Part shown: positions 1-6,273 of the stretch, piece by piece
Layout of the letters: each line of letters begins with the position of its first letter
Numbering within the stretch: position 1 is the stretch's first letter
From: Deltaproteobacteria bacterium
Lineage (GTDB): Bacteria > Bdellovibrionota > JACOXK01 > 2-02-FULL-40-11
DNA length: 14,627 bases
Direction: 5' to 3'
Assembly: GCA_016193165.1 (NCBI GenBank)
Contig: JACPST010000106.1
Span: 1-14,627 of the forward strand
Program-made: the position numbers and the translations under genes
Notes under the pieces: model-generated
The model's database searches: none
Seen by the model: the letters and a program-made list of their open reading frames with translations, nothing else
Told to the model about the DNA's origin: nothing

Positions 1-1
1 T

Positions 2-514
2 GATGAGGTAGATCGCCTCAACACCGTAGTTACTCAATTTTTAAATTACGCCAAACCCTTCCAACAAAATCTCACAGAAACCAATTTGGACGAGCTTCTT
101 AAAAAAACCTTTCAAACCGTCACGGCAGATCTGCCCTCGAATATTAACCTCACCTACCATTCGGATGCCCAACTGCCTCTTACAACGGTTGACCCCCAAC
201 AAATAAATCAAGTATTCTTAAATCTAATTCGAAACGCAGTTCAAGCCATGCCTCAAGGAGGAGAGCTTAAGGTTTCTTTAAAATCTTCTAAAGATTCTCT
301 TCAGATTGTTTTTGAAGATACAGGCCTTGGAATTTCTCCTGAAAACATCAAAAGTCTTTTTATTCCTTTTTTTACAACTAAAGAAGAAGGATCGGGACTG
401 GGGCTTCCCATTTGCCAAAAAATTCTGAAAGCGCATGGAGGGACCATTCAAGTAGAAAGTACATTGCAGAAAGGAACAAAATTTATTATCACACTCTCAA
501 GTAAAAAATCATGA
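2..514 (+). CDS. Sensor histidine kinase, C-terminal part (5' end outside window)
   Basis: This is the last 170 residues of a two-component sensor kinase. The frame is open from base 2, so the gene starts upstream of the window; the TTG at 86 is internal. Visible in order: the end of the dimerisation helices (EVDRLNTVVTQFLNYAKP, typical of the helix that follows the phospho-accepting His), then a HATPase_c domain with the N box (QVFLNLIRNAVQAMPQGG), G1 box (DTGLGIS), F box (PFFTTKEEG) and G2 box (GSGLGLPICQKIL). These bind ATP for autophosphorylation. The overall style is NtrB/AtoS/ZraS-like. The His itself and the sensory domain are not in the window, so the signal is unknown. The stop codon overlaps the start of the next gene (ATGA at 511-514), so kinase and regulator are almost certainly translationally coupled cognate partners. 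Confidence 0.93.
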   Translation, partial: DEVDRLNTVVTQFLNYAKPFQQNLTETNLDELLKKTFQTVTADLPSNINLTYHSDAQLPLTTVDPQQINQVFLNLIRNAVQAMPQGGELKVSLKSSKDSLQIVFEDTGLGISPENIKSLFIPFFTTKEEGSGLGLPICQKILKAHGGTIQVESTLQKGTKFIITLSSKKS

Positions 515-1911
515 ATCCTCATATTTTAATTATCGATGACGAAGCCAATATCCGAAAAGTTTTAAAAGCTCTCTTAGAACAAGAAGGGATTCAAGTTTCA
601 GAAGCTAAAGATGGAGTTGAAGCTCTTTCGCTTTTAAAAAAAGACTCTTTCCAAACCATCATTACCGATCTTCGCATGCCCAATCTTGATGGAATGGGCT
701 TTTTAGAGGCTTCTTTGAAACACTATCCGGATATTCCCATCATTATCGTCACTGCGCATGGAACCGTAGATTCTGCTGTGTCCGCCTTAAAAATGGGAGC
801 CTTTGATTACATTTCCAAACCTTTTGACAAAACAGAGATGATTCAAGTCATTAAAAAAGCGCTCAATACATACCAGTCGAAATCTAAAAATCCATCGGAT
901 AAGGAAATTCATTCAGAATTGGTCAGCCAAAGTCCACAAATGAAAGAAGTCTTAATCCTCATTAAAAAAGTCGCCAGCAGTCCTTCAACCATTTTAATTA
1001 CAGGTGAAAGCGGCACAGGAAAAGAACTCGTGGCCAGAGCGCTTCATGAAAACAGCTCTCGAGCCTCAAAGCCTTTTATTACGATTAACTGCTCTGCCAT
1101 CCCCACCACGCTCATTGAAAGTGAACTTTTTGGCTTTGAAAAAGGAGCTTTCACAGGGGCAATAGCTTCAAAACTAGGTCGATTTGAATTGGCTCATGAA
1201 GGAACACTATTTTTAGACGAAATTGGAGAGATCCCTTTGGAACTCCAAGCCAAGCTTTTGCGCGTCCTTCAAGAAAATGAAATTGAACGAGTTGGGGGAG
1301 TCAAGACCATTAAAATTAATATTCGTTTGATTGCCGCTACCAACAAAGATTTATCTGAAGAGGTTAAAAAGGGAGGGTTTAGAGAAGACCTCTTCTATCG
1401 CTTGAATGTTATTCCTATTTATCTTCCTCCTTTACGAGAGCGAAAAGAAGACTTTCCACATTTGGTTGACTTTTTCATTCAAAAGTATAACAAAAAACTT
1501 GGAAAGCGAGTTTACGCCCTAAATGAAAAAGCTATGAACGTTCTCATGCAATTTCAATGGCCTGGAAATATTCGGCAACTCGAAAATGTTTTAGAGCGCA
1601 TGATTTTACTCAGCGAAAAACAGACTTTAATGTTAGAAGATATTCCTTCGGAAATCTCTCAGCTCACATCCATTTCAACTCCGACTTTCATTCCAGAAAA
1701 TATGAACACTCAAGGCTCATTTAAAGAAATTGTGAAAGAAACCACTCAAAAAATTGAAAAAAATCTAATTGTTAAAGCTCTAGAGGAAACTCATGGAAAC
1801 GTGACTCGTGCTGCAAAAATTCTTGGTATTAGTAGAAAAAGTCTGCAAAATAAAATGAAAGAGTATCAGTTAAGAGACTCTTCCGAACTTGAAGAAAACG
1901 ATGAACAGTAA
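511..1911 (+). CDS. Sigma-54-dependent response regulator, NtrC family
   Basis: A 466-residue cytoplasmic enhancer-binding protein. The receiver domain (about 1-120) has the acidic pair D9-D10, phospho-acceptor D53 (ITDLRMPN), T81 and K103. The AAA+ domain (about 135-375) has Walker A GESGTGKE at 165-172, the sigma-54-contacting loop GAFTGA at 212-217, and Walker B LFLDEIGE at 233-240. A Fis-type helix-turn-helix lies near 429-454 (VTRAAKILGISRKSLQNKMK). Members of this family bind upstream sites and use ATP to open sigma-54 promoters when D53 is phosphorylated, here presumably by the kinase encoded just upstream (4-bp overlap). Length and motifs are complete. The exact regulon cannot be told from sequence. 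The following dehydrogenase gene starts 18 bp downstream, and a sigma-54-like promoter is present at 6240 in this window, which is a possible target. Homologues include NtrC, AtoC, ZraR and HydG. Confidence 0.96.
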   Translation: MNPHILIIDDEANIRKVLKALLEQEGIQVSEAKDGVEALSLLKKDSFQTIITDLRMPNLDGMGFLEASLKHYPDIPIIIVTAHGTVDSAVSALKMGAFDYISKPFDKTEMIQVIKKALNTYQSKSKNPSDKEIHSELVSQSPQMKEVLILIKKVASSPSTILITGESGTGKELVARALHENSSRASKPFITINCSAIPTTLIESELFGFEKGAFTGAIASKLGRFELAHEGTLFLDEIGEIPLELQAKLLRVLQENEIERVGGVKTIKINIRLIAATNKDLSEEVKKGGFREDLFYRLNVIPIYLPPLRERKEDFPHLVDFFIQKYNKKLGKRVYALNEKAMNVLMQFQWPGNIRQLENVLERMILLSEKQTLMLEDIPSEISQLTSISTPTFIPENMNTQGSFKEIVKETTQKIEKNLIVKALEETHGNVTRAAKILGISRKSLQNKMKEYQLRDSSELEENDEQ

Positions 1912-1929
1912 AAACGAATGAGGTGAACG

Positions 1930-3207
1930 ATGGACAATGAACTCTTAAACATGGAACTCCTATCCGGCCCCTTGTACAAGAATGCTTTGAAGCAGTTGGA
2001 TCTTGCCTGCACGGCTATGAAATTAGATCCCAATGTTGCTGCTCGTCTCAAATATCCCAAACGAGCGCTGATTGTTTCAGTCCCTGTGCGAATGGATGAT
2101 AAAAGCATTAAAGTCTTTGAAGGATATCGCGTTCAACACAGTTTAACCTTAGGTCCAGGCAAAGGAGGCGTGCGATATCATCCCAGTGTCACGCTCAGTG
2201 AAACAGCAGCTCTTGCCATGCTCATGACCTTAAAGTGCTCTCTCTTTGGTTTGCCTTTAGGGGGAGCCAAAGGAGGCGTCAGATGCAATCCCAACCAAAT
2301 GTCCCGCCAAGAAAAACAAAATCTCACCCGACGATATACGAGTGAAATTTCAAATATCATTGGCCCAGACAAAGACATCCCTGCCCCGGACATTGGAACC
2401 GATGAACGAACGATGGCTTGGATGATGGATACCTATAGCCAAGAACTTGGGTTTGCCGTTCCGGGTGCGGTCACGGGAAAGCCTCTTGAAATTGGAGGAT
2501 CTTTAGGGCGCACCGATTCCACAGGACAAGGGGTGGCCTATACCATTATGTCTGCTGCGAAACATTTAAATATGACGCTGGATAAAAATACAACCGTTGT
2601 CGTTCAAGGCTATGGAAAAGTAGGATCTTCTGCGGCACGAAAGATGGATAAAATTGGGTGCAAAATTATTGCGGTGAGCGATGAAAACGGCGGAATTTAT
2701 AACCCCAAAGGATTAGATCCTGAAGCCCTCCACAAACATTTGGATGCCAAAAAATCTCTGACGAGTTTTCCAGCAACTCAACCTGTCACCAATGAAGAAC
2801 TTTTAGAACTCAAATGCGATATTCTCATTCCAGCTGCCGTTGAATCTCAGATTACAGAGAAAAATGCAGGGAAAATTAAATGTAAAATTCTTGCAGAAGG
2901 TGCCAATAGCCCCACGACACTAGGAGCTGATCCTATTTTATTTGATAAAGGAATCTTTGTTATTCCAGATATCTTAGCCAACGCCGGGGGAGTGACAGTT
3001 TCTTATTTTGAATGGGTTCAAGGCCTTCAAATGTTTTTTTGGGATGAAAAAGAAGTTCACAATAGACTTTGGAACATCATGAACACTACTTTTGAAAAGG
3101 TCTTATCTGTTCATAAAGAGTATAATGTCAATATGAGAACCGCCGCTCTCATTTCCGCTTTGAAACATTTATCCAAAGCAATGCTCGTACGTGGATTTTT
3201 TCCATAA
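1930..3207 (+). CDS. gdhA: Glu/Leu/Phe/Val dehydrogenase (glutamate dehydrogenase type)
   Basis: A 425-residue NAD(P)-dependent amino-acid dehydrogenase, most likely glutamate dehydrogenase (glutamate to 2-oxoglutarate plus ammonia), judging from its length and overall motif set. Substrate-site motifs are GPGKGGVR (K78), TLKCSL (K102), the catalytic-lysine motif GGAKGGVR (K114) and PAPDIGT (D154). The Rossmann domain begins near 222 with VVVQGYGKVGSS (GxGxxG at 227-232). A good ribosome-binding site, AGGTGA at 1920-1925, precedes ATG 1930, which supports this start. It follows the two-component genes by 18 bp and is probably cotranscribed with them, suggesting that the kinase/regulator pair controls amino-acid or nitrogen metabolism (inference). 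Its TAA directly abuts the stop codon of the convergent pyruvate kinase pseudogene with no base between, leaving no room for a terminator. Cofactor choice is not resolved. Leucine or phenylalanine dehydrogenase is less likely, because those are usually shorter. Confidence 0.9.
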   Translation: MDNELLNMELLSGPLYKNALKQLDLACTAMKLDPNVAARLKYPKRALIVSVPVRMDDKSIKVFEGYRVQHSLTLGPGKGGVRYHPSVTLSETAALAMLMTLKCSLFGLPLGGAKGGVRCNPNQMSRQEKQNLTRRYTSEISNIIGPDKDIPAPDIGTDERTMAWMMDTYSQELGFAVPGAVTGKPLEIGGSLGRTDSTGQGVAYTIMSAAKHLNMTLDKNTTVVVQGYGKVGSSAARKMDKIGCKIIAVSDENGGIYNPKGLDPEALHKHLDAKKSLTSFPATQPVTNEELLELKCDILIPAAVESQITEKNAGKIKCKILAEGANSPTTLGADPILFDKGIFVIPDILANAGGVTVSYFEWVQGLQMFFWDEKEVHNRLWNIMNTTFEKVLSVHKEYNVNMRTAALISALKHLSKAMLVRGFFP

Positions 3208-4498
3208 TTAGATTTGATGGGCTTTGACGATATGAGTCGTGTCTGGAGAATGAGTAAACTTTCCTGTGGTAATCACAATTTTATCTCCCACCTCGACCAT
3301 TTTGTGCTGCAATAAGTAGGCTCGAATCGTTTTAAAAATATGCTTGCCCTTAAAAAGATTTCTAATCAGATACGAGCGCACACCCCACACCAAAGAAAGT
3401 CGCCGAACCGTCATAGGTTCATTGGTAAGCGCAATGATGGGCTGGCTGGGTCTGGCATGGGCCAACTCCACCGCCGATCTCCCCCGTTCTGTGAGACAAC
3501 ACAAAAGCTTAGCACTTACGCCTTCTGCAATTTGACAGGCCGCCCGCTCAAGCGCATCCGAGTGCGCGGGCAAAGAAGTTCTTTTTCTTTTTTCAATATG
3601 GGGCTCGGCAAAATAGGCTTGGCTCAAATGAAAATGATGACGTTCCACTTCTTGAATAATTTTATCCATCATTGCTACTGTCTCAAATGGATATTGCCCC
3701 GAGGCTGTTTCGGATGAAAGCATCAAAGCATCCGAACCATCCAAAACGGCATTCGCCACATCAGACGCCTCCGCACGCGTCGGACGAGGATGAAACACCA
3801 TAGATTCTAACATCTGCGTTGCCGTAATGACAGGTTTTAACGCACGATTACACTTTTGAATAATTTCTTTTTGAAGACAGGGGACAATCTCTGTAGAACT
3901 TTCAACGGCCAGATCTCCTCTGGCAATCATAATGCCGTCAGAAACTTCTAAAATCTCATCAAAATGATCAATGGCCTCTCGCTTTTCAATTTTTGCAATG
4001 ATGCCTATTTTTTTAGATTTTGGAATTCTTTAAATAGCATTATTTTATCTTTTTCAGTTATGTTTATTTTGCTTTTGTCTAAATTTATTTGCTCACAAAG
4101 ATATTCTGCATATATTTTTGTTAATTTTAGGTCTGTAGCAAGAATTTTTGAGACTTGGGTTGAAACGGAACAGAAATCATATCTTGCGTTCCCATGATTT
4201 CTTGGGTGGTTACTAAAAGTCGCTGCCCACGTTTAAGTTCTAATTCTTTATTTTCTAATTCTCCGGTTCGAAGCTTGGGTCCTTGCAGGTCTTGAACAAT
4301 GGGAATAAATTTTTTTAACCGATGGCTTTTTTCCCGAATGGTTCGAATGACACGGTCATAAATAGGGTAATCTCCGTGAGAAAAGTTAAGACGTGCCACA
4401 TCCATCCCAGTTCGGATGAGATTTTCAATAGCGCTGGGGGAAAATGTCGCCGGTCCCAACGTACAAACAATCTTAGCTCTGCGTACCCAATTCATCAT
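3208..4498 (-). pseudogene. pyk: Pyruvate kinase, interrupted and internally deleted
   Basis: Pyruvate kinase converts PEP plus ADP to pyruvate plus ATP. The N-terminal piece (from ATG 4498) has AKIVCTLGPAT, the RLNFSHGDY motif and QDLQGPKLRTGEL, and runs to about position 4147 before a stop at 4129-4127. The C-terminal piece starts around 4009 with IGIIAKIEKREAIDHFDEIL and DGIMIARGDLAVE, then ITATQMLESM, PRPTRAEASDVANAVLDGSDALMLSSETASG, and a full C-terminal domain to the stop at 3208. Between them the usual rest of the B domain and the barrel motifs (DDGLI, NLPG, SFVR type; about 90-100 residues in intact enzymes) are absent, replaced by an A+T-rich stretch with stops. Both pieces otherwise read without internal stops and are well conserved, so the damage is recent or is an assembly artefact. 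No ribosome-binding site is obvious before 4498. selA lies upstream on the same strand. Confidence 0.9.
4010..4140 (-). other. A+T-rich foreign-looking segment inside pyk
   Basis: About 130 bases separate the two recognisable pyruvate kinase parts. By hand count positions 4021-4136 are about 22% G+C, far below the flanking genes. Going 5'-3' on the minus strand, the N-terminal pyk frame stops at 4129-4127. A second frame, one base back (-1), is open from about 4243 to a TAG at 4009-4007 and reads ATDLKLTKIYAEYLCEQINLD and on to QNLKK. A further -1 change at a run of seven A restores the C-terminal pyk frame. The encoded stretch does not resemble the missing pyruvate kinase region and I do not recognise it. 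It could be a remnant of inserted DNA or a chimeric join. Confidence 0.7.
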
Positions 4499-4534
4499 TT
4501 AAAAACATATCAAAAATAAGGCAAAATAAAAAGC

Positions 4535-4586
4535 ACAATAAAGGTACCTGCCACCCTTGGTGGGTGGTGGCAGGCACCTTTATTGT
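4535..4586. repeat. 21-bp inverted repeat at the selA stop; possible terminator or REP-like element
   Basis: The arms 4535-4555 and 4566-4586 are complementary over 21 bp with one mismatch (4546/4575), around a 10-base loop. In RNA from the minus strand that mismatch becomes a G-U pair, so the selA transcript could form a complete 21-bp stem. The inner part has the core GGTGCCTGCCACC. The right arm contains the selA stop codon. On the minus strand the stem is followed by a T-rich tract (about 4534-4523), as in an intrinsic terminator between selA and pyk. The G+C-rich core resembles dispersed REP-type palindromes; only one copy is in this window, so repeat status is unproven. Confidence 0.75.
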
Positions 4587-5956
4587 ATACTTTGGATGAG
4601 AGCTACTTGAAGCATAGGAAGCTCTTCTTCAAATACAGTCCTTAAATCAACGATGAGCCGATTTTTTTGGACTCGTCCTATCACAGGGAGACAAGACAGA
4701 CTAGGACACCGAAGATTTTTTTCAAACAGCAATAACTGCTCCTTCGTTAGTTCAAAAGAAAGGACGATGGTGGGGATTTCAAGTCTTGGAAAAGCTCCCC
4801 CTCCTATTTTTGAAACAGATTCTTCAATATAAATAGAATTTAGAGGAAATTTTTCTTCTAAAGCTTGTTTTATCTTCTCAGCCCTGACTTTTAATACTTC
4901 TTGTGAAGTTGCATACAGTTTTAGAAAAGGGACTTCCTCTTCAGGATGATCTAAAAAATAATGTCTCAAGGTTTCTTCTAACGTAGCTAAAACAAGTTTG
5001 TCCATCCGCAAAGCTCGATAGAGGGGATTTTGTTTTATCAAAGAAATCCACTTTTTCTTGCCCACAATTAAGCCAGATTGGGGTCCGCCTAAAAGTTTAT
5101 CTCCACTAAAGGTAACAAGATCAACGCCTACCTTTATACATTCTGAAATAACAGGTTCTCCAGATAAGCCCGGCCACGGCTTTAAAAGGCCACTTCCCGC
5201 ATCAAAAAGAAGTATTTTTTTTCTGCGGTGGACTAAAGAAGATAAATCTTCTAACGAAGCTTCTTCCGTAAATCCAACAATATCAAAATTACTCTTATGG
5301 ACTTTAAGAATAAGAGAGGTATTTTTATCCAGCGCTTTTTCATAATCAGAAATTTTAGTTTTGTTGGTCGTTCCGATTTCTCTGAGTAACGCTCCACTTT
5401 TTTCCATAATGTCAGGCAAACGAAAAGAACTTCCGATCTCAACCAATTCACTTCTGGAAACAAGGACTTCTTTTTGAAAAGCCAAGCTATTTAAACAAAG
5501 AAATAACGCCGCGGCATTATTATTGACCACACATGTGGCCTCGGCTCCTGTTAAAAGGCAGAGAAGGCTTTCCACGACATCATTTCGATCTCCCCGAACT
5601 CCTTTCTCGAGATTAAACTCTAAGGTGCTATAGCCGCAAGCTATGTCAATCACTCGTACTAAGGCTTTTTTAGAAAGAGGGGCTCGTCCTAAATTGGTAT
5701 GAATTAAAACGCCGGTTGCATTAATCACCCGTCTCACAGAAGACGATTCCAAAGAAGAAAGTTGTTGCAAAATTTCATGATGAATTTCTTTAAGTATTAT
5801 AGAATTGCTCTGAGTATAAACTTGTTCCCTTACTTTATCCAAGACTGAACGAATAACACCCACCACTTGCTTTTGATCCAATTTTTGTGAAGCCATTTGA
5901 ATATCAGGATGTTTTAAAATCCGGTGAACAGATGGAATTTCACGCAATGATTTCAT
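4580..5956 (-). CDS. selA: L-seryl-tRNA(Sec) selenium transferase
   Basis: SelA is a PLP enzyme that converts seryl-tRNA(Sec) to selenocysteyl-tRNA(Sec) using selenophosphate. Family signatures seen, numbered from ATG 5956 (458 residues, close to E. coli SelA): RRVINATGVLIHTNLGRAPL at 75-94, LEFNLEKGVRGDR, TGAEATCVVNNNAAA, SRSELVEIGSSFRLPD, EIGTTNKT, and the PLP-lysine motif TFSGDKLLGGPQSG with K287. I chose ATG 5956 (MKSLREIPSVHRIL) because SelA proteins normally begin close to this short sequence before the conserved core. The frame stays open upstream to a GTG at 6037, but those 27 residues would be encoded inside a palindrome and look unnatural. No clear ribosome-binding site precedes 5956. 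Palindromes flank both ends of the gene. selB, selC and selD are not in the window, so the organism's selenocysteine use can only be inferred. Confidence 0.95.
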   Translation of the reverse strand: MKSLREIPSVHRILKHPDIQMASQKLDQKQVVGVIRSVLDKVREQVYTQSNSIILKEIHHEILQQLSSLESSSVRRVINATGVLIHTNLGRAPLSKKALVRVIDIACGYSTLEFNLEKGVRGDRNDVVESLLCLLTGAEATCVVNNNAAALFLCLNSLAFQKEVLVSRSELVEIGSSFRLPDIMEKSGALLREIGTTNKTKISDYEKALDKNTSLILKVHKSNFDIVGFTEEASLEDLSSLVHRRKKILLFDAGSGLLKPWPGLSGEPVISECIKVGVDLVTFSGDKLLGGPQSGLIVGKKKWISLIKQNPLYRALRMDKLVLATLEETLRHYFLDHPEEEVPFLKLYATSQEVLKVRAEKIKQALEEKFPLNSIYIEESVSKIGGGAFPRLEIPTIVLSFELTKEQLLLFEKNLRCPSLSCLPVIGRVQKNRLIVDLRTVFEEELPMLQVALIQSIQ

Positions 5957-5978
5957 TATAAAAGATTGTATATAAAAT

Positions 5979-6063
5979 GGGAGGAGTATAAATAATGTCT
6001 TGCTTTGGGCCCCTCCGCCCAGTGTGGATCCTCCCACCGCAAGACATTATTTATACTCTTCTC
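5979..6063. repeat. Large palindrome (20 perfect bp, 35-base loop) in the selA leader
   Basis: The arms 5984-6003 and 6039-6058 are perfect 20-bp complements. Five further outer positions (5979-5983 with 6059-6063) extend this to 23 of 25 Watson-Crick matches. The loop 6004-6038 is G/C-rich and contains GGGCCC and GGATCC. Part of the loop (TCCTCCCA, 6029-6036) is also complementary to 5978-5985, giving a weaker alternative pairing that overlaps the left arm. The outer edge lies 22 bases before the selA ATG, so a selA transcript starting further upstream would carry this hairpin in its 5' leader. No target-site duplication is evident around it. It could be a mobile palindrome or an RNA control element. 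Confidence 0.8.
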
Positions 6064-6144
6064 TTTTCATATGCAAATCAATCTCTATTCCCTGCGAAAT
6101 TTTTTATACACATCACTAGAAAATTTGGCACAAACATTCTCTAA

Positions 6145-6162
6145 ATGGCACTACGTTGCCAT
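6145..6162. promoter_or_regulatory. Dyad ATGGCA-N6-TGCCAT, possible enhancer-binding-protein site
   Basis: This is a perfect 6-bp inverted repeat, ATGGCA at 6145-6150 and TGCCAT at 6157-6162, with a 6-base spacer. Its centre is about 113 bp upstream of the start predicted for the sigma-54 element at 6240. This is the distance range at which NtrC-family activators usually bind. An additional half-site-like TGGCAC lies at 6126. Symmetry and placement are seen; the identity of the binding protein is inference. Confidence 0.35.
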
Positions 6163-6239
6163 ATATTCTTAATTAAATATAGTTTTATAACCTATTAAAA
6201 TAACTCAGGATTTAATTTTCATCCTCATTTTTACGCGCC

Positions 6240-6256
6240 TTGGCATAAAATATGCT
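6240..6256 (+). promoter_or_regulatory. Candidate sigma-54 (-24/-12) promoter
   Basis: TTGGCATAAAATATGCT matches the sigma-54 consensus YTGGCACGRNNNTTGCW at both invariant dinucleotides: GG at 6242-6243 and GC at 6254-6255, with the required 10 bases between them. Flanking TTGGCA and TGCT also agree. Departures are T for C and A for G after TGGCA, and A for T just before TGC. Transcription would start near 6266-6267, only about 7 bases before the annotated ATG at 6274. This implies either an almost leaderless message or a downstream start such as ATG 6400. Confidence 0.45.
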
Positions 6257-6273
6257 TCATTTAAGAACTTAAG

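Larger units (their letters stand above)
6064..6273. other. Divergent intergenic region between selA and the lipid-kinase-like gene
   Basis: About 210 A+T-rich bases with no credible coding sequence. It holds a dyad at 6145-6162 and a sigma-54-type element at 6240-6256, listed separately. A TGGCAC hexamer occurs twice, at 6126-6131 and 6146-6151, exactly 20 bp apart (about two helical turns). For selA on the minus strand the only promoter-like match I see is a TATAAA at 6103-6108 with a poor -35 (TTGTGC at 6128-6133, 19-base spacer). If used, it would give a leader of well over 100 bases that includes the palindrome. Confidence 0.5.

Noticed and set aside
4031..4060. TEKDK in the A+T-rich middle frame as the pyruvate kinase LTEKDK motif
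   Set aside because: Only about 14 residues lie between it and IIAKIE, against nearly 50 in intact enzymes, and nothing around it matches. Likely chance in an A-rich reading.
5957..6037. GTG 6037 as the selA start (27 extra residues)
   Set aside because: The extension is encoded by the loop and one arm of the palindrome and is not like a SelA N terminus; MKSLREIPSVHRIL at 5956 is.
5979..6063. Palindrome as a complete MITE with target duplication
   Set aside because: No duplicated flanking bases could be found, and there is only one copy in the window.
6146..6160. TGGCACTACGTTGCC read as a second sigma-54 promoter
   Set aside because: GG and GC are separated by 9 bases rather than the required 10, on either strand. 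The match is better explained as part of the dyad.
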